Counted from the first letter of the stretch, positions 8,030 through 18,289 are shown. The stretch is DNA of 64,000 nt from Rhodobacter sp. SY28-1 (GCF_005222785.1 NZ_STGH01000001.1:248001-312000), one strand, 5' to 3'. The notes: generated by a model from the sequence alone, not told the origin. A program made the numbers and translations.

Positions 8030-10171
8030 ATGTTCAATGTGACCAAGAAATCGATCCAGTGGGGCAATGAAACGCTCACTCTGGAAACCGGGAAAGTTGC
8101 GCGTCAGGCCGATGGGTCGGTGATCGCGACGCTGGGCGAAACCCAGGTGATGGCCAACGTGACCTTCGCGAAATCCGCGAAGCCGGGCCAGGACTTCTTC
8201 CCGCTGACCGTTCACTACCAGGAAAAGTACTACGCAGCCGGCAAGATCCCCGGCGGCTTCTTCAAGCGCGAGGCGCGTCCTTCGGAGAAAGAGACGCTGA
8301 CCTCGCGTCTGATCGACCGCCCGATCCGCCCGCTGTTCGTCGACGGCTTCCGCAACGAAGTGCTGGTCATGGCCACCGTGCTGTCCTGCGACCTGGTGAA
8401 TGACCCCGACATCGTGGCGATGATTGCGGCCTCCGCCGCCCTGACCGTTTCGGGCGTGCCGTTCATGGGCCCGATCGGCGCGGCCCGCGTCGGTTTCGTC
8501 GACGGCCAGTATGTGCTGAACCCGGCGATGGACGACATGACGCAGCTGCGCATGAAGCCCGAACAGCGCCTGGACCTCGTCGTCGCCGGCACCAAGGACG
8601 CCGTGATGATGGTGGAATCCGAGGCTTACGAGCTGACGGAAGAGGAAATGCTCGGCGCCGTGGTGTTCGGTCACGAACAGATGCAGCCGGTGATCGACCT
8701 CATCATCGACTTCGCGGAATCCTCCGCCAAGGAACCCTACGACTTCTCGCCGCCCGATTTCTCGGACCTCTACGCCAAGGTGAAAAAGGCCGGTGAAAGC
8801 CTGATGCGCGCCGCCTTTGCGCTGCGTGACAAGCAGGAACGCACCACTGCCATCGAGGCAGCCGTCGCCGCGATCACCGCGAAGATGAGCGAGGAAGACC
8901 AGGCCGACCCGAACCTTTATCCGGCGATCAAGAAGCTGGAATCGGCGGTTCTGCGCGGTGACGTGGTCAAGAAAGGCGCCCGGATCGACGGCCGCGACAC
9001 CAAGACCGTCCGCCCGATCGTCTGCGAAACCGGCGTCCTGCCGCGTGCGCATGGCTCGGCTCTGTTCACCCGGGGTGAAACCCAGGGCCTCGTTGTGACG
9101 ACCCTTGGGACCGGCGAGGATGAGCAGATCATCGACGCGCTGAACGGCAACTACCGGTCGAACTTCCTCCTGCACTACAACTTCCCGCCCTACTCGGTCG
9201 GCGAAGTTGGCCGCGTGGGTTCGCCCGGCCGTCGTGAGATCGGCCACGGCAAGCTGGCCTGGCGCGCGCTGCAGGCGGTTCTGCCCGCGCCCACCGACTT
9301 CCCCTACACCATTCGCGTGGTGTCGGAGATCACCGAATCGAACGGCTCCTCGTCCATGGCTTCGGTCTGCGGCGGGTCCTTGTCGATGATGGACGCGGGC
9401 GTGCCGCTGAAGGCTCCGGTCGCGGGCGTCGCGATGGGTCTGGTGCTGGAAGAGGACGGTGACTGGGCGGTTCTGACCGACATCCTGGGCGACGAGGATC
9501 ACCTCGGCGACATGGACTTCAAGGTCGCGGGCACCGCGGCTGGCATCACCTCGCTGCAGATGGACATCAAGATCGCCGGGATCACCCCCGACATCATGAA
9601 GCAGGCTCTCGCTCAGGCGAAAGACGGCCGTCTGCACATCCTGAATGAGATGGCCAAGGCGCTGACTGCCCCGCAGGGCTTCAGCGAATACGCCCCGAAG
9701 ATCGAGACGATGCAGATCCCGACCGATAAGATCCGCGAAGTGATCGGCTCGGGCGGCAAGGTCATCCGCGAGATCGTCGAGGTTTCTGGTGCCAAGGTCG
9801 ACATCAACGACGACGGCCAGATCAAGATCGCCTCGAACGACCAGAAGGCCATCAAGAAGGCCTACGACATGATCTGGTCGATCGTGGCAGAACCGGAAGA
9901 GGGCCAGATCTACACCGGCAAGGTGGTCAAGCTGGTCGACTTCGGCGCCTTCGTGAACTTCTTCGGCAAGCGCGACGGTTTGGTGCATGTGTCCCAGATC
10001 GCCAACAAGCGCCTGAACCACCCGAATGAGCTTCTGAAGGAAGGCCAGGAGGTCAAGGTCAAGCTTCTGGGCTTCGACGACCGCGGCAAGGTCCGCCTTG
10101 GCATGAAGATGGTCGACCAGGAGACCGGTGAGGAAATCACCGAGAAGAAGGAAGAGCCCGCCGAGGGCTGA
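8030..10171 (+). CDS. pnp: Polynucleotide phosphorylase
   Basis: This is the 3'-5' phosphorolytic exoribonuclease and degradosome component. It has 713 residues, the usual size. It contains two RNase PH domains (the first begins [19 protein letters not shown], the second near residue 315 with [16 protein letters not shown]), a KH domain ([17 protein letters not shown], about residues 567-583) and a C-terminal S1 domain ([17 protein letters not shown], about 628-644). AGAGGAAA precedes the ATG. In most proteobacteria rpsO lies just upstream; here it is replaced by bciA, so rpsO is elsewhere. A good terminator follows. Confidence 0.98.
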   Translation: MFNVTKKSIQWGNETLTLETGKVARQADGSVIATLGETQVMANVTFAKSAKPGQDFFPLTVHYQEKYYAAGKIPGGFFKREARPSEKETLTSRLIDRPIRPLFVDGFRNEVLVMATVLSCDLVNDPDIVAMIAASAALTVSGVPFMGPIGAARVGFVDGQYVLNPAMDDMTQLRMKPEQRLDLVVAGTKDAVMMVESEAYELTEEEMLGAVVFGHEQMQPVIDLIIDFAESSAKEPYDFSPPDFSDLYAKVKKAGESLMRAAFALRDKQERTTAIEAAVAAITAKMSEEDQADPNLYPAIKKLESAVLRGDVVKKGARIDGRDTKTVRPIVCETGVLPRAHGSALFTRGETQGLVVTTLGTGEDEQIIDALNGNYRSNFLLHYNFPPYSVGEVGRVGSPGRREIGHGKLAWRALQAVLPAPTDFPYTIRVVSEITESNGSSSMASVCGGSLSMMDAGVPLKAPVAGVAMGLVLEEDGDWAVLTDILGDEDHLGDMDFKVAGTAAGITSLQMDIKIAGITPDIMKQALAQAKDGRLHILNEMAKALTAPQGFSEYAPKIETMQIPTDKIREVIGSGGKVIREIVEVSGAKVDINDDGQIKIASNDQKAIKKAYDMIWSIVAEPEEGQIYTGKVVKLVDFGAFVNFFGKRDGLVHVSQIANKRLNHPNELLKEGQEVKVKLLGFDDRGKVRLGMKMVDQETGEEITEKKEEPAEG

Positions 10172-10196
10172 GACCCTCTGATGGCGTGAACGTGAA

Positions 10197-10224
10197 GGCC
10201 TCGGGGGAAACCTCGGGGCCTTTT
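10197..10224 (+). terminator. Rho-independent terminator of pnp
   Basis: A 10-bp stem starting GGCCTCGGGG (with two G-U pairs), closed by a GAAA tetraloop, is followed by TTTT, 25 bases after the pnp stop. Confidence 0.92.
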
Positions 10225-10298
10225 CCGTCTTGTCTCACGATGTCTTGTGGTGCGCGTGATCCGCAACCCCGCAAGGATCGCAACCAGAGGACAAGTCC

Positions 10299-10880
10299 AT
10301 GATCATCACCCGCCGCAGCTTTATCGTGACCGGCCTCGCCGCCAGCCTGACCAGTCGCGCTTCTGCCCACCAGACCGCTGAAGACTGGGTGATGCCCGAG
10401 GAGTTCCTGCCCCGCCCGGTCCGCTTTGCCGAAGAGCAGTTCCCCGGCACGATCATCGTTGATCCGGATTACTTCGCACTGTACTTTGCGCTGACCCCAA
10501 CGCGGGGCATGCAGTATTCGGTCGGTATTGGGCGCGGCAACCTGTACGAGTCGGGATTTTTCACCGTTGGCGCCAAAAAGGAGTGGCCATCCTGGCGGCC
10601 CACGGACGATATGATCGCGCGCGATCCGGATCATTATGGAAAATGGGCCGACGGCATGCCGGGCGGGCCGGACAATCCCTTGGGCGCGCGGGCGATCTAC
10701 CTGTTCGACGAGGCGGGCAACGACACCTTCCTGCGCATCCACGGCACGCCCGAGCCTTGGACCATCGGGTCGGCGGTGTCGAATGGCTGTGTGCGGCTGG
10801 CGAACGCGGACATTGAGGCGCTGTATGAACAGGTTGAGCTTGGCGCGCCGATCTACCTCTTGCCAAGGTTGGAAAGCTAG
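10299..10880 (+). CDS. L,D-transpeptidase (YkuD domain), Tat-type signal
   Basis: This is a periplasmic enzyme that forms 3-3 peptidoglycan cross-links or anchors proteins to murein. The N-terminus has a twin-arginine motif (TRRSFIV) and a hydrophobic stretch ending SRASA, consistent with Tat export. The YkuD catalytic segment is [20 protein letters not shown] at about residues 147-166, with catalytic His and Cys both present. The protein has 193 residues. The stop codon shares the palindrome CTAG with the stop of convergent ureG, so the two genes overlap by four bases at their 3' ends. Confidence 0.92.
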   Translation: MIITRRSFIVTGLAASLTSRASAHQTAEDWVMPEEFLPRPVRFAEEQFPGTIIVDPDYFALYFALTPTRGMQYSVGIGRGNLYESGFFTVGAKKEWPSWRPTDDMIARDPDHYGKWADGMPGGPDNPLGARAIYLFDEAGNDTFLRIHGTPEPWTIGSAVSNGCVRLANADIEALYEQVELGAPIYLLPRLES

Positions 10881-11500
10881 GCGCGGACGTCCAGCCCTCC
10901 CAGTTCCGCCAGCAGCCCCACGATCCGGTCCAGCCCCTTGCCGCTGCGCAGGTCCGACAGCACGAAGGGCCGCCCCGCACGGGCCTTCGCCGCGTCGGAT
11001 TCCAGCATTTCCAGATCGACGCCCACATAAGGCGCAAGGTCGGTCTTGTTCACCACAAGAATGTCCGACCGCATCAGCCCCGGCCCCTTCTTGCGCGGGA
11101 TGTCCTGCCCCGCCGCCGTGTCGATCACATAAATCGTCAGGTCCGCCAGTTCCGGCGAAAACGTCGCCGCCAGATTGTCCCCGCCGCTTTCGATCAGGAT
11201 CAGGTCCAGCGCCGGATGCACCGCGCGCAAGTCCGCCACCGCCGCCAGGTTGATGCTGGCATCCTCGCGGATCGCGGTATGCGGGCAGCCCCCGGTTTCC
11301 ACCCCCCGAATGCGGTCCAGCGGCAGAACCTGCGCCCGCATCAGGAACTCGGCGTCCTCACGCGTGTAGATGTCGTTGGTGATGACCGCCATCGACAGCT
11401 GCGGCGCCAGAACCCGCGACAGAGCCGCCGTCAGCGTGGTCTTGCCCGCACCGACCGGGCCGCCGATGCCGACGCGGAGGGGACCGTTGGGCGATGTCAT
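10877..11500 (-). CDS. ureG: Urease accessory GTPase UreG
   Basis: UreG is the SIMIBI-class GTPase that powers nickel delivery to the urease active site with UreE, UreF and UreD. Seen in the 207-residue protein are the P-loop [10 protein letters not shown] (residues 12-21), the metal-binding CPH in [13 protein letters not shown], the Mg-binding [13 protein letters not shown] segment and the guanine-specificity motif NKTDLA. The start overlaps the ureF stop (ATGA, 11497-11500). It is the last gene of the operon and shares its stop-codon palindrome with the convergent L,D-transpeptidase gene. Confidence 0.98.
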   Translation of the reverse strand: MTSPNGPLRVGIGGPVGAGKTTLTAALSRVLAPQLSMAVITNDIYTREDAEFLMRAQVLPLDRIRGVETGGCPHTAIREDASINLAAVADLRAVHPALDLILIESGGDNLAATFSPELADLTIYVIDTAAGQDIPRKKGPGLMRSDILVVNKTDLAPYVGVDLEMLESDAAKARAGRPFVLSDLRSGKGLDRIVGLLAELGGLDVRA

Positions 11501-12123
11501 GACCGGAAAATCCTCGTTTCCATATGTTCCTGCGCCATCGCCGCGATATCCGCACCGGGGGTGAAGGTGAACAGCGCCTCCTCCCCCGCACCCGAGGCAC
11601 GCCGGGCCGCATCCGCGATCACCGGGGCAAGCGCGGCCAGAATCCGCTGCGTCTCGCCCTGCCCCAGAGGCATGAACCGCACTGCGACCGACAGAAGTTG
11701 CACGGCAAGCGCCTGTAGATACAGGCCCAGAACCTCGACCTCCGGCACGTCGAGAGACGCCGTTTCACGAGCTAAAGCAAGCACATAGGGCAAGTCCGGC
11801 GCAGAAGCATCGGTCAGGGCGCGGAAGCCCCGGGCCAGTTCTGCCGCCTCCAGCCGCCGCCCGACTGCCGGGACGAAGGCGTCGTAAAGTTCGGCCAGCC
11901 GGTCAAGATCCGCCCCCGCCTGGCGACCCATTGACAGAAACACCGCATCGGCAAAGCCCGAGCCACGGCTGATGACCGCCGCCACCCAAGCCTCCATCCC
12001 CGCCCCGTCCCGCACGGCACCCGAAGCAATCGCCCATTCCAACCCCTGCGAATGCGCGAAGGACCCGATGGGGAAGGCCGGCGAAAGGATCTGCGTCAGG
12101 CGCAGGCGGTCAAGCTCAGCCAT
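11497..12123 (-). CDS. ureF: Urease accessory protein UreF
   Basis: UreF is the all-helical scaffold that joins UreD to UreG during urease activation. The family signature is [20 protein letters not shown] near the N-terminus, with SGFADAVFL following. The ATG at 12123 is preferred because it gives a normal N-terminus ([15 protein letters not shown]) and a length of 208 residues; it overlaps the ureE stop by eight bases. An upstream in-frame ATG would add about 20 residues lying inside the His-rich tail of ureE. Confidence 0.95.
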   Translation of the reverse strand: MAELDRLRLTQILSPAFPIGSFAHSQGLEWAIASGAVRDGAGMEAWVAAVISRGSGFADAVFLSMGRQAGADLDRLAELYDAFVPAVGRRLEAAELARGFRALTDASAPDLPYVLALARETASLDVPEVEVLGLYLQALAVQLLSVAVRFMPLGQGETQRILAALAPVIADAARRASGAGEEALFTFTPGADIAAMAQEHMETRIFRS

Positions 12124-12604
12124 GATGCGCCAGCGGAAAGCCATGCGGCCCGTGGTCATGCCCCAGCGTCCGGCCATGGCCATAGGCCCCGCCTTCCGGG
12201 TGGAACGGGCCGATCACGCGCTCAAGCCTAGCCCCCAGCCCGACCAGCATGCCCTCAAGCACATGGTCCTGCCGGATCACCAGCCAGCCCTCTTGCACCT
12301 CGCACGGCGTGTGCCGGTTCCCGATATGCCACGCCAGCCGCGCCAGGTTCGGCCCCGTCACCCGCACCACGGGTTCGTCCGCCGCGCGCACCTCGATCCG
12401 GCGGCCATCGTCGGTTTCCAAAGCATCGCCGGGGTCCAGGTTCGTCGTTTGCGCCAGGTCCACCATCACCGGCTCGCCCGCGTCGGTCATCAGCCGCTTT
12501 CGGCGCAGGAACCGTTCGTCATAGGACAGTGTCACCACGGCGGCGGCGGCCCCGTGCCATTTACCTTTTGGCAGATGCGTGCGGGCGGGAAGCGGGAAGG
12601 CCAT
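12116..12604 (-). CDS. ureE: Urease accessory nickel chaperone UreE
   Basis: UreE is the cytoplasmic metallochaperone that hands nickel to the UreG-UreF-UreD complex. The 162-residue protein has the peptide-binding N-terminal domain (LSYDERFLRRKRL) and the metal-binding core with IGNRHTPCEV and DHVLEGMLVGLGA. The C-terminus is moderately His-rich ([15 protein letters not shown]), a tail type that binds extra nickel. The ATG at 12604 lies one base after the ureC stop, and a longer frame would run back into ureC, so this start is firm. Confidence 0.95.
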   Translation of the reverse strand: MAFPLPARTHLPKGKWHGAAAAVVTLSYDERFLRRKRLMTDAGEPVMVDLAQTTNLDPGDALETDDGRRIEVRAADEPVVRVTGPNLARLAWHIGNRHTPCEVQEGWLVIRQDHVLEGMLVGLGARLERVIGPFHPEGGAYGHGRTLGHDHGPHGFPLAHHG

Positions 12605-12605
12605 G

Positions 12606-14315
12606 TCAGTACAGGAAATAGCGTTGGGCAAGGGGAAGTTCGGTGGCAGGCGCACAGGTCAGCAGCTCACCGTCTGCACGGACCTCGTAGGTCTCCGGAT
12701 GTACCTCGATCATCGGCATCGCGTTGTTCAGCTTTAGGTCCGCCTTCGTCACCGACCGCGTTCCTGAAACCGGCACCAAATCCTTGCGCAGCCCCAGCTG
12801 CCCGCCAACCCCCGCCGCCTCTGCCGCCGCACTCACGAACAGTACCGCCCCCCGTTCCACCGACCGGCCAAAGGCCCCAAACATGGGGCGTGAGAACACC
12901 GGCTGCGGCGTCGGGATACTGGCATTGGTATCCCCCATCTGCGCCATGGCTATCGACCCGCCGACCAGCACCATCTCGGGCTTGGCGCCAAAGAACGCAG
13001 GCAACCACAACACCAGATCCGCCCGCTTGCCGACCTCGATACTGCCGACATTCGCGCTGAACCCCTGCGCCAGCGCCGGGTTGATCGTGTATTTCGCCAC
13101 ATAGCGGCGCACCCGAACGTTGTCGTTGTCCCCCGTCTCCTCGCTCAGCCGACCGCGCTGCTGCTTCATCTTGTGCGCGGTTTGCCAGGTGCGGGTGATG
13201 ACTTCGCCCACCCGGCCCATCGCCTGACTGTCCGACGAGATGATCGAGAACGCCCCCATGTCGTGCAGGATGTCCTCGGCCGCAATGGTCTCACGCCGGA
13301 TGCGGCTTTCGGCAAAGGCCACGTCCTCGGGGATCGAGCGGTCGAGGTGGTGGCAGACCATCAGCATGTCGAGATGCTCTTCGATGGTGTTTACCGTGTA
13401 GGGCATCGTCGGGTTGGTAGAGGAAGGCAGCACGTTCGGCTGGCTGACCACCTTGATGATGTCCGGGGCATGGCCGCCCCCAGCGCCCTCGGTGTGGAAG
13501 GCGTGGATCGTGCGGCCCTTGATCGCGGCCAGGGTGTTCTCGACAAAGCCCGACTCGTTCAGCGTGTCGGTATGGATCATCACCTGCACGTCCATGTCGT
13601 CCGCGACCGAAAGGCAGCAGTCGATGGCGGCGGGTGTCGTTCCCCAATCTTCGTGCAATTTCAACGCACAAGCGCCAGCATTGACCATCTCGACCAGTGC
13701 CTCGGGACGGCTGGCGTTGCCCTTCCCCGACAGGCCGAAGTTGATCGGGAACGCGTCCAGCGCTTGCAGCATCCGCCCGATGTGCCACGGCCCCGGCGTA
13801 CAGGTGGTGGCCAATGTCCCATGCGCCGGTCCGGTCCCGCCGCCCAGCATCGTGGTGATCCCGGAATGCAGCGCGTCCTCGATCTGGCCGGGGGCGATGA
13901 AGTGGATGTGGGCGTCGATACCGCCCGCGGTCAGGATGCGCCCCTCACCGGCGATGACCTCGGTCCCCGGTCCGATGATGATGGTCACGCCGGGCTGAGT
14001 GTCAGGGTTGCCCGCCTTGCCGATGGCATGGATCAACCCCTCGCGCAGGCCGACATCGGCCTTGTATATACCCGTCCAGTCGACGATCAGCGCGTTGGTG
14101 ATGACTGTATCTACAGTCCCGCCTGACCGAGGCACCTGGCTTTGCCCCATCCCGTCGCGGATCACCTTGCCCCCGCCGAACTTGACCTCCTCGCCGTAAG
14201 TGGTCATGTCACGTTCAACCTCGATGATAAGGTCGGTGTCACCCAGCCGGACCCGGTCACCCGTGGTTGGGCCATACATTGCGGCGTAGTCTGAGCGGGC
14301 AATCCGGTGGGCCAT
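12606..14315 (-). CDS. ureC: Urease alpha subunit (catalytic)
   Basis: This is the nickel amidohydrolase subunit that splits urea to ammonia and carbamate. It has 569 residues, the standard length. Visible active-site segments include [14 protein letters not shown] (nickel histidines), [11 protein letters not shown] with the lysine that is carbamylated to bridge the two nickels, [12 protein letters not shown], and the flap segment [20 protein letters not shown]. The ATG at 14315 gives the canonical start [20 protein letters not shown] and has GAAGGA six bases upstream; an open frame continues 51 bases further but with no site. Ten bases separate it from the small gene upstream. Confidence 0.98.
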   Translation of the reverse strand: MAHRIARSDYAAMYGPTTGDRVRLGDTDLIIEVERDMTTYGEEVKFGGGKVIRDGMGQSQVPRSGGTVDTVITNALIVDWTGIYKADVGLREGLIHAIGKAGNPDTQPGVTIIIGPGTEVIAGEGRILTAGGIDAHIHFIAPGQIEDALHSGITTMLGGGTGPAHGTLATTCTPGPWHIGRMLQALDAFPINFGLSGKGNASRPEALVEMVNAGACALKLHEDWGTTPAAIDCCLSVADDMDVQVMIHTDTLNESGFVENTLAAIKGRTIHAFHTEGAGGGHAPDIIKVVSQPNVLPSSTNPTMPYTVNTIEEHLDMLMVCHHLDRSIPEDVAFAESRIRRETIAAEDILHDMGAFSIISSDSQAMGRVGEVITRTWQTAHKMKQQRGRLSEETGDNDNVRVRRYVAKYTINPALAQGFSANVGSIEVGKRADLVLWLPAFFGAKPEMVLVGGSIAMAQMGDTNASIPTPQPVFSRPMFGAFGRSVERGAVLFVSAAAEAAGVGGQLGLRKDLVPVSGTRSVTKADLKLNNAMPMIEVHPETYEVRADGELLTCAPATELPLAQRYFLY

Positions 14316-14325
14316 TGGCTGTCCT

Positions 14326-14634
14326 TCAGGGGGTTCCGGGTCCGCGCTTTGCCAGACGCTTGGCATTCGCGCTGGTCCGGCGGCGGATGGGTTTCAGGGC
14401 ATGATCGGCAATGACGGCGGGCGATTTGCCCTGCATCGCCGCGCGGGTGGCAGAGACGGCTGACTGCTGCACGGCGTCCAGCTTCTCGCTGACCATGCGA
14501 ACGTTTTCTGACGGGGTGACGCGCCACAGGCCAGCCATGCCCAGCATGCGCATTCCGATCACCATCTGAGCTTCGGCCAGCATCGTTGCCGTGCGGATCG
14601 ACAGGCTCATCATCTGTATCGGGGTCGGGAACAT
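14326..14634 (-). CDS. Small helical protein of the urease operon (phasin-like)
   Basis: This 102-residue protein lies between ureB and ureC. It is predicted helical: a methionine-rich N-terminal half ([20 protein letters not shown]) is followed by [13 protein letters not shown] and a basic tail ([17 protein letters not shown]). Similar short proteins in Rhodobacteraceae are often labelled 'antifreeze protein' from alanine/methionine composition only, a name with no functional support; phasin-like surface binding is another guess. AAAGGA lies 7 bases before the ATG, and it sits inside the operon with short gaps (34 and 10 bases), so it is a real co-transcribed gene. Its link to urease is unknown. 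Confidence 0.75.
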   Translation of the reverse strand: MFPTPIQMMSLSIRTATMLAEAQMVIGMRMLGMAGLWRVTPSENVRMVSEKLDAVQQSAVSATRAAMQGKSPAVIADHALKPIRRRTSANAKRLAKRGPGTP

Positions 14635-14668
14635 CGGGGTTTCCTTTCAGGGCTGTGTTTGGAACAGC

Positions 14669-14974
14669 CTACAGCGGTCCCATGACAGCTGCGTTGAACC
14701 CATACACATGGCGACGCCCCAGGATCGGAACAAGCCGCACCTCGCGCGATTGCCCCGGCTCGAACCGCACCGCCGTCCCTGCCGGGATGTCCAGCCGCTG
14801 TCCCCGTGCTGCTGCGCGGTCGAAGTCCAGCCCGGGGTTCGTCTCGGCAAAGTGGTAGTGGCTACCCACCTGCACCGGGCGGTCCCCGGTATTCGCGACC
14901 ATCAGCACCGTGACCGGCGCACCCGCGTTCAGCTCGATCTCGCCCGCGGCGGCCAGGATCTCCCCCGGGATCAT
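14669..14974 (-). CDS. ureB: Urease beta subunit
   Basis: This is the small structural subunit of the urease trimer. The 101-residue protein starts MIPGEI and has the family core [19 protein letters not shown] followed by [16 protein letters not shown] and a C-terminal [10 protein letters not shown]. The start codon overlaps the stop of the small membrane-protein gene upstream (ATGA, 14971-14974), so translation of the two is coupled. Confidence 0.98.
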   Translation of the reverse strand: MIPGEILAAAGEIELNAGAPVTVLMVANTGDRPVQVGSHYHFAETNPGLDFDRAAARGQRLDIPAGTAVRFEPGQSREVRLVPILGRRHVYGFNAAVMGPL

Positions 14975-15147
14975 CGCCGCGACCGACGCTTGATGACCAC
15001 GCCGACGACAACCACCAGCGCCAGGGCGATCAGCGCCAGGTGGTCCGGCTCGGTCAGGAAATGCGCCGGGCCGGTGGTGGTGTGATCCCCGGGATGAGCA
15101 AGGGCGGGTGAGGCGGAGGCAAGCAGCAGGAGAAGGGAGTGTTTCAT
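14971..15147 (-). CDS. 58-residue exported or membrane protein between ureA and ureB
   Basis: An ATG at 15147 opens a 58-codon frame that ends on the ureB start (ATGA overlap). The product has a signal-like start ([17 protein letters not shown]), a short His-rich segment ([13 protein letters not shown], then LTEPDHL), one hydrophobic helix ([16 protein letters not shown]) and a basic end (KRRSRR). A signal peptide followed by HPG with nearby histidines resembles the start of HupE/UreJ nickel permeases, so a shrunken relative or a small nickel-binding membrane protein is possible. The gap to ureA is seven bases. The coupling to ureB argues that it is translated. Confidence 0.7.
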   Translation of the reverse strand: MKHSLLLLLASASPALAHPGDHTTTGPAHFLTEPDHLALIALALVVVVGVVIKRRSRR

Positions 15148-15154
15148 TTGGACC

Positions 15155-15457
15155 TCAACGGATGGGATGGTGGACGGTCACAAGCTTGGTGCCGTCGGGA
15201 AAGGTGGCCTCGACCTGGACCGAATGGATCATCTCGGGCACCCCCGCCATGCACTGGTCGCGGGTGATGACATGGGCGCCGGCCTGCATCAGGTCCGACA
15301 CGCTCCGCCCGTCCCGCGCGCCTTCGACGACGAAATCGGTGATCAGCGCGATCGCCTCGGGGTGGTTCAGCTTGACGCCGCGCGCCAGCCGGCCCCGGGC
15401 GACCATCGCGGCCAGCGAGACCAGCAGCTTGTCCTTCTCCCGCGGGGTCAGGTTCAT
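15155..15457 (-). CDS. ureA: Urease gamma subunit
   Basis: This is the smallest structural subunit of urease, exactly 100 residues here. The start [20 protein letters not shown] and the segment [20 protein letters not shown], then [22 protein letters not shown], are diagnostic. Its ATG overlaps the ureD stop (15454-15457). Confidence 0.98.
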   Translation of the reverse strand: MNLTPREKDKLLVSLAAMVARGRLARGVKLNHPEAIALITDFVVEGARDGRSVSDLMQAGAHVITRDQCMAGVPEMIHSVQVEATFPDGTKLVTVHHPIR

Positions 15458-16293
15458 GGGGTCACTCCCTGCATCTGCCAGACGCGCGGCAGGGGTCGGC
15501 CCGTCAGCCGCGCCATCGCCGCGCCAAGATAAAGCTTCAGGGGCCAGGGCTCTGCCGCCACCGCCCGCAATAGACAGCGCCCGTTCCAGCCCGACACCGC
15601 AGCCGTGACACCCTCCGGCACCGCCACTGCGCGCAAGCTGTCCACCGCCGCCTCACGCCCCGAACCGCAGAAGGCCAGCGTCGCGAAGGCCGACCCGCCG
15701 CCCAGAACCGCCGCACTGTCCGTCACCGCCCCCGCGTCCAGCCGCAGCTGTTCCACCCACAGGGGCCGCCCCCGCAGCGTCACCCGCCGCCGGTCCGCCA
15801 ATCGGGCTGCCCGGGGCCGTTCGCCCATTGCCCGCCGCCCAAGCACCACCATCTCCAGCAGCAGACAGCCCGCCCCGTCGCCCAGCTCAACCTCGGTCGC
15901 CCGCTCCAGGTTCGAGCCTTCGAACAGAATCGTCTCCTGCGGCAGCCAGACCAGATCCGCACCCGCCCCAGCGCTTAGCGCCACGCGCAGACGCGCCGGT
16001 TCATCGGGCGCCAGATAGGCCCTTTCGGCCGTCTGGGTCGTGGCCGTCACCTTCGCCCGCTCCGCCAGATCCAGCGCAAACCCGATCCGGTCACCCGAGG
16101 TCAGCCCGCCCGAGGTGTTCAGGAAAACCACCTCAGGCCGCTCCGGCGTCGACCGCGGCAGCATCGCCCGGGCCGAGCCCTCCTGCCGCAGGTCTGCCAG
16201 CCGCGTCACCGGCCCTGCCGCCACAAGCCGCACCGACGCCTGCCCGAAGGCACGCTGGCTCTGGGTGCGGATGGCTTGAAAGTCGCGCGGCAT
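15454..16293 (-). CDS. ureD: Urease accessory protein UreD (UreH)
   Basis: UreD binds apo-urease first and forms the nickel-delivery complex with UreF and UreG. The 279-residue protein shows the family segments [40 protein letters not shown] and VLGRRAMGE. The ATG at 16293 is chosen because it gives a normal N-terminus ([20 protein letters not shown]) and has GGGGGAA just upstream. The frame stays open another 114 bases but that part crosses the terminator of the neighbouring peroxiredoxin gene. It is the first gene of the urease operon. Confidence 0.95.
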   Translation of the reverse strand: MPRDFQAIRTQSQRAFGQASVRLVAAGPVTRLADLRQEGSARAMLPRSTPERPEVVFLNTSGGLTSGDRIGFALDLAERAKVTATTQTAERAYLAPDEPARLRVALSAGAGADLVWLPQETILFEGSNLERATEVELGDGAGCLLLEMVVLGRRAMGERPRAARLADRRRVTLRGRPLWVEQLRLDAGAVTDSAAVLGGGSAFATLAFCGSGREAAVDSLRAVAVPEGVTAAVSGWNGRCLLRAVAAEPWPLKLYLGAAMARLTGRPLPRVWQMQGVTP

Positions 16294-16361
16294 GGTTCCC
16301 CCGTCTCGCGCCCAGATAACGACCCCGCTTCCGGGCCAGCAATTCGGATCGCCCCAAGACA

Positions 16362-16394
16362 GAAAGGGTCGGCACCCCAACCGGATGCCGACCC
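16362..16394 (-). terminator. Terminator of the peroxiredoxin gene
   Basis: Read on the minus strand, GGGTCGGCA and TGCCGACCC form a 9-bp stem with an 11-base loop and are followed by TTTC. It lies 50 bases after the peroxiredoxin stop and upstream of the urease operon. Confidence 0.8.
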
Positions 16395-16443
16395 CCATCA
16401 TGCTCAAAATTCAGGCAGTCTGCCCGAAATCCGGGCTAACCGC

Positions 16444-17100
16444 TCAAGCCGGGGACTTCGCGAAGCGCAGATACGGCAGCTTGATGTCCAGCTCGCCAAA
16501 CCGCTCCTTGGCCTGGTCGTTGTTCAGCGCCAGCGCCACGATCACGTCCTGCCCCGGCACCCAGTTCGCCGGAGTCGCCAGCGGCACCCCATCGGTCTTC
16601 TGCACCGCGTCCAGCGCCCGCAGGATCTCCGCGAAGTTCCGCCCGATCGACATCGGATAGGTCATCGACAGGCGGATCTTCTTGTCTGGCCCGACGATAT
16701 AGACCGTACGCACCGTCGCCGAGTTCGCCGGGGTCCGCCCCTCGGTCGGCAGGTAATAGTCGGCGGGCAGCATGTCATAGGCCTTGGCCACCGTCAGGCT
16801 GGTGTCGTCGATGATCGGGAAATCCGCCGGGGCGCCACCAAAGGCCTCGATGTCGCGCTTCCACTTGCCGTGGTCTTCCACGCTGTCGACCGACACGCCG
16901 ATGACCTTGGTCTTGCGCTTGGCCCATTCCGGGGCAAGCTGGGCGACGGCGGCGAATTCCGTGGTGCAGACCGGGGTAAAGTCGCGCGGGTGGCTGAAGA
17001 TGATGCCATAGCTGTCGCCCAGCCACTCATGAAACTTGATCGTTCCGGCAGTGGACTCGGCAGTGAAATCTGGGGCGATGTCGTTGATGCGGATGGCCAT
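16444..17100 (-). CDS. 1-Cys peroxiredoxin (Prx6 type)
   Basis: This is a thiol peroxidase of the Prx6/AhpC-TSA family that reduces peroxides. The peroxidatic cysteine lies in SHPRDFTPVCTTEFA (about residue 47). The 218-residue length and the long C-terminal domain with VRTVYIVGPDKKIRLSMTYP are typical of the 1-Cys Prx6 group, not of two-Cys AhpC. The start at 17100 gives MAIRINDIAPDF, the normal beginning; an earlier in-frame start has no family match. The gene is monocistronic, with its own terminator. Confidence 0.95.
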   Translation of the reverse strand: MAIRINDIAPDFTAESTAGTIKFHEWLGDSYGIIFSHPRDFTPVCTTEFAAVAQLAPEWAKRKTKVIGVSVDSVEDHGKWKRDIEAFGGAPADFPIIDDTSLTVAKAYDMLPADYYLPTEGRTPANSATVRTVYIVGPDKKIRLSMTYPMSIGRNFAEILRALDAVQKTDGVPLATPANWVPGQDVIVALALNNDQAKERFGELDIKLPYLRFAKSPA

Positions 17101-17251
17101 GAGAACCTCGCTTGGCTTGGAATCCTGTCTGACGGCAAAGATAGGCGAAACGGAACAGGGTTTCATCCCCCCGCGTGATTGGCCGGTTAATTAGGAAATT
17201 CGTTCCATTGCAAATGCCCAGGACAGCGGAAACGTCCCACGAGCCACAGGA

Positions 17252-18289
17252 TCAGTCGAACGTCCCCGTCACCCGCCCGAACAGCATGAAGGCCCGCGCG
17301 GTGCGGGTGTCGGCCAGATCGGCAAGCTCGGCATCGGTGGCATTCGGCTCGAACACGGCCACGGTCTTGTCGAAGGCCCGCAGGAAATGGTGCGCCGCAT
17401 CCCGGAACACCGGGTCGGACTTCATCCGCGCCGCTGTCAGTGCCAGTGAGGTCCGATCCCGGATGCCGCCCAGCGCCGCGATGGACCGTCCACGTTCCCC
17501 CGCCGCGAAGCGCCGCCACAGCTCCGGGTGGCACATGTCCGGCTGCAGGTCGTCCATGTAGATGCCGTCCTGGCTCAGCAGCGTCAGCACGTCCTGGGCC
17601 GCGCGGATCAACTTGGACGAGGTCCGGTCTTCCAGCGCCAGCCGCAGGGCACGAAAGCCTTCCTTGTCTTCGGGGGTTTCCGGGAACTGCAGCGCCCGGA
17701 TGAAATGCGCCACCGACAACGGCGGGCGGAAATCCTCGGCCGGGGTGCCCAGCGCGAGGGTCGGTTCTTCCGCCGCAGGCTCGGGCCGGGGCTGCACCAG
17801 CGCGGCCTTGCGATCAGCCGACGGCACCACATGCGCCGCGTCCCGGCGCGAGGTGAAGGTGGCCAGCACCGTTTCCGCCTGCTTGGTCGAGGCGGCAATC
17901 TCGTCGATCTTCTTCTCGACCGACGGTTTCAGACCTGCTGGCTGCGCTTGCGCCTGTGCCTGCACATAGCTTGACCGCATAGCATCCACCGTCGCCTGCA
18001 ACCGCTTGGCTTCGGCGCGCAACTCGCGGATCGACCGCAAGGTAATGACCACCGCCCAGATCAGCGCAATCGGCAGAAAGACCATGAGCAGCGTCATGAC
18101 CAGTCCCAGCGTCCGGGTCTCGCTGCCCGGTGGGGTGACCAGCACATAGACCAGGATCAGGATCACCCAGACCAGACTAAGGCCGACGCCCGCGATCTCC
18201 ATTCCGCGGCTCGGCTGGTCGTTCAGCTGCGCCAAGGGGCCGGACCCAAGTCCGTTGTCACCTCTGGGCGGTTCGATCACCGGTTTCAC
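17252..18289 (-). CDS. Conserved membrane protein downstream of greA
   Basis: I do not recognise a functional family. The 345-residue product starts at a GTG preceded by GGGGGAAG. It has two hydrophobic helices (about residues 31-53, LSLVWVILILVYVLV, and 61-86, MTLLMVFLPIALIWAVVITL), then a helical, probably coiled-coil stretch (RSIRELRAEAKRLQATVD). A Pro/Glu-rich linker leads to a cytoplasmic helical domain starting near FRPPLSVAHFIRALQFPETP. It begins 20 bases after the greA stop, so it is probably in the same transcript. Similar two-helix proteins next to greA occur in other Rhodobacteraceae as far as I recall. Confidence 0.8.
   Translation of the reverse strand: MKPVIEPPRGDNGLGSGPLAQLNDQPSRGMEIAGVGLSLVWVILILVYVLVTPPGSETRTLGLVMTLLMVFLPIALIWAVVITLRSIRELRAEAKRLQATVDAMRSSYVQAQAQAQPAGLKPSVEKKIDEIAASTKQAETVLATFTSRRDAAHVVPSADRKAALVQPRPEPAAEEPTLALGTPAEDFRPPLSVAHFIRALQFPETPEDKEGFRALRLALEDRTSSKLIRAAQDVLTLLSQDGIYMDDLQPDMCHPELWRRFAAGERGRSIAALGGIRDRTSLALTAARMKSDPVFRDAAHHFLRAFDKTVAVFEPNATDAELADLADTRTARAFMLFGRVTGTFD

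Noticed and set aside
6890-10021. A 1043-codon open frame on the minus strand
   Set aside because: It runs antiparallel to bciA and pnp, both firmly identified. Long antisense frames are expected in GC-rich genes, and its product is low-complexity with no family match.
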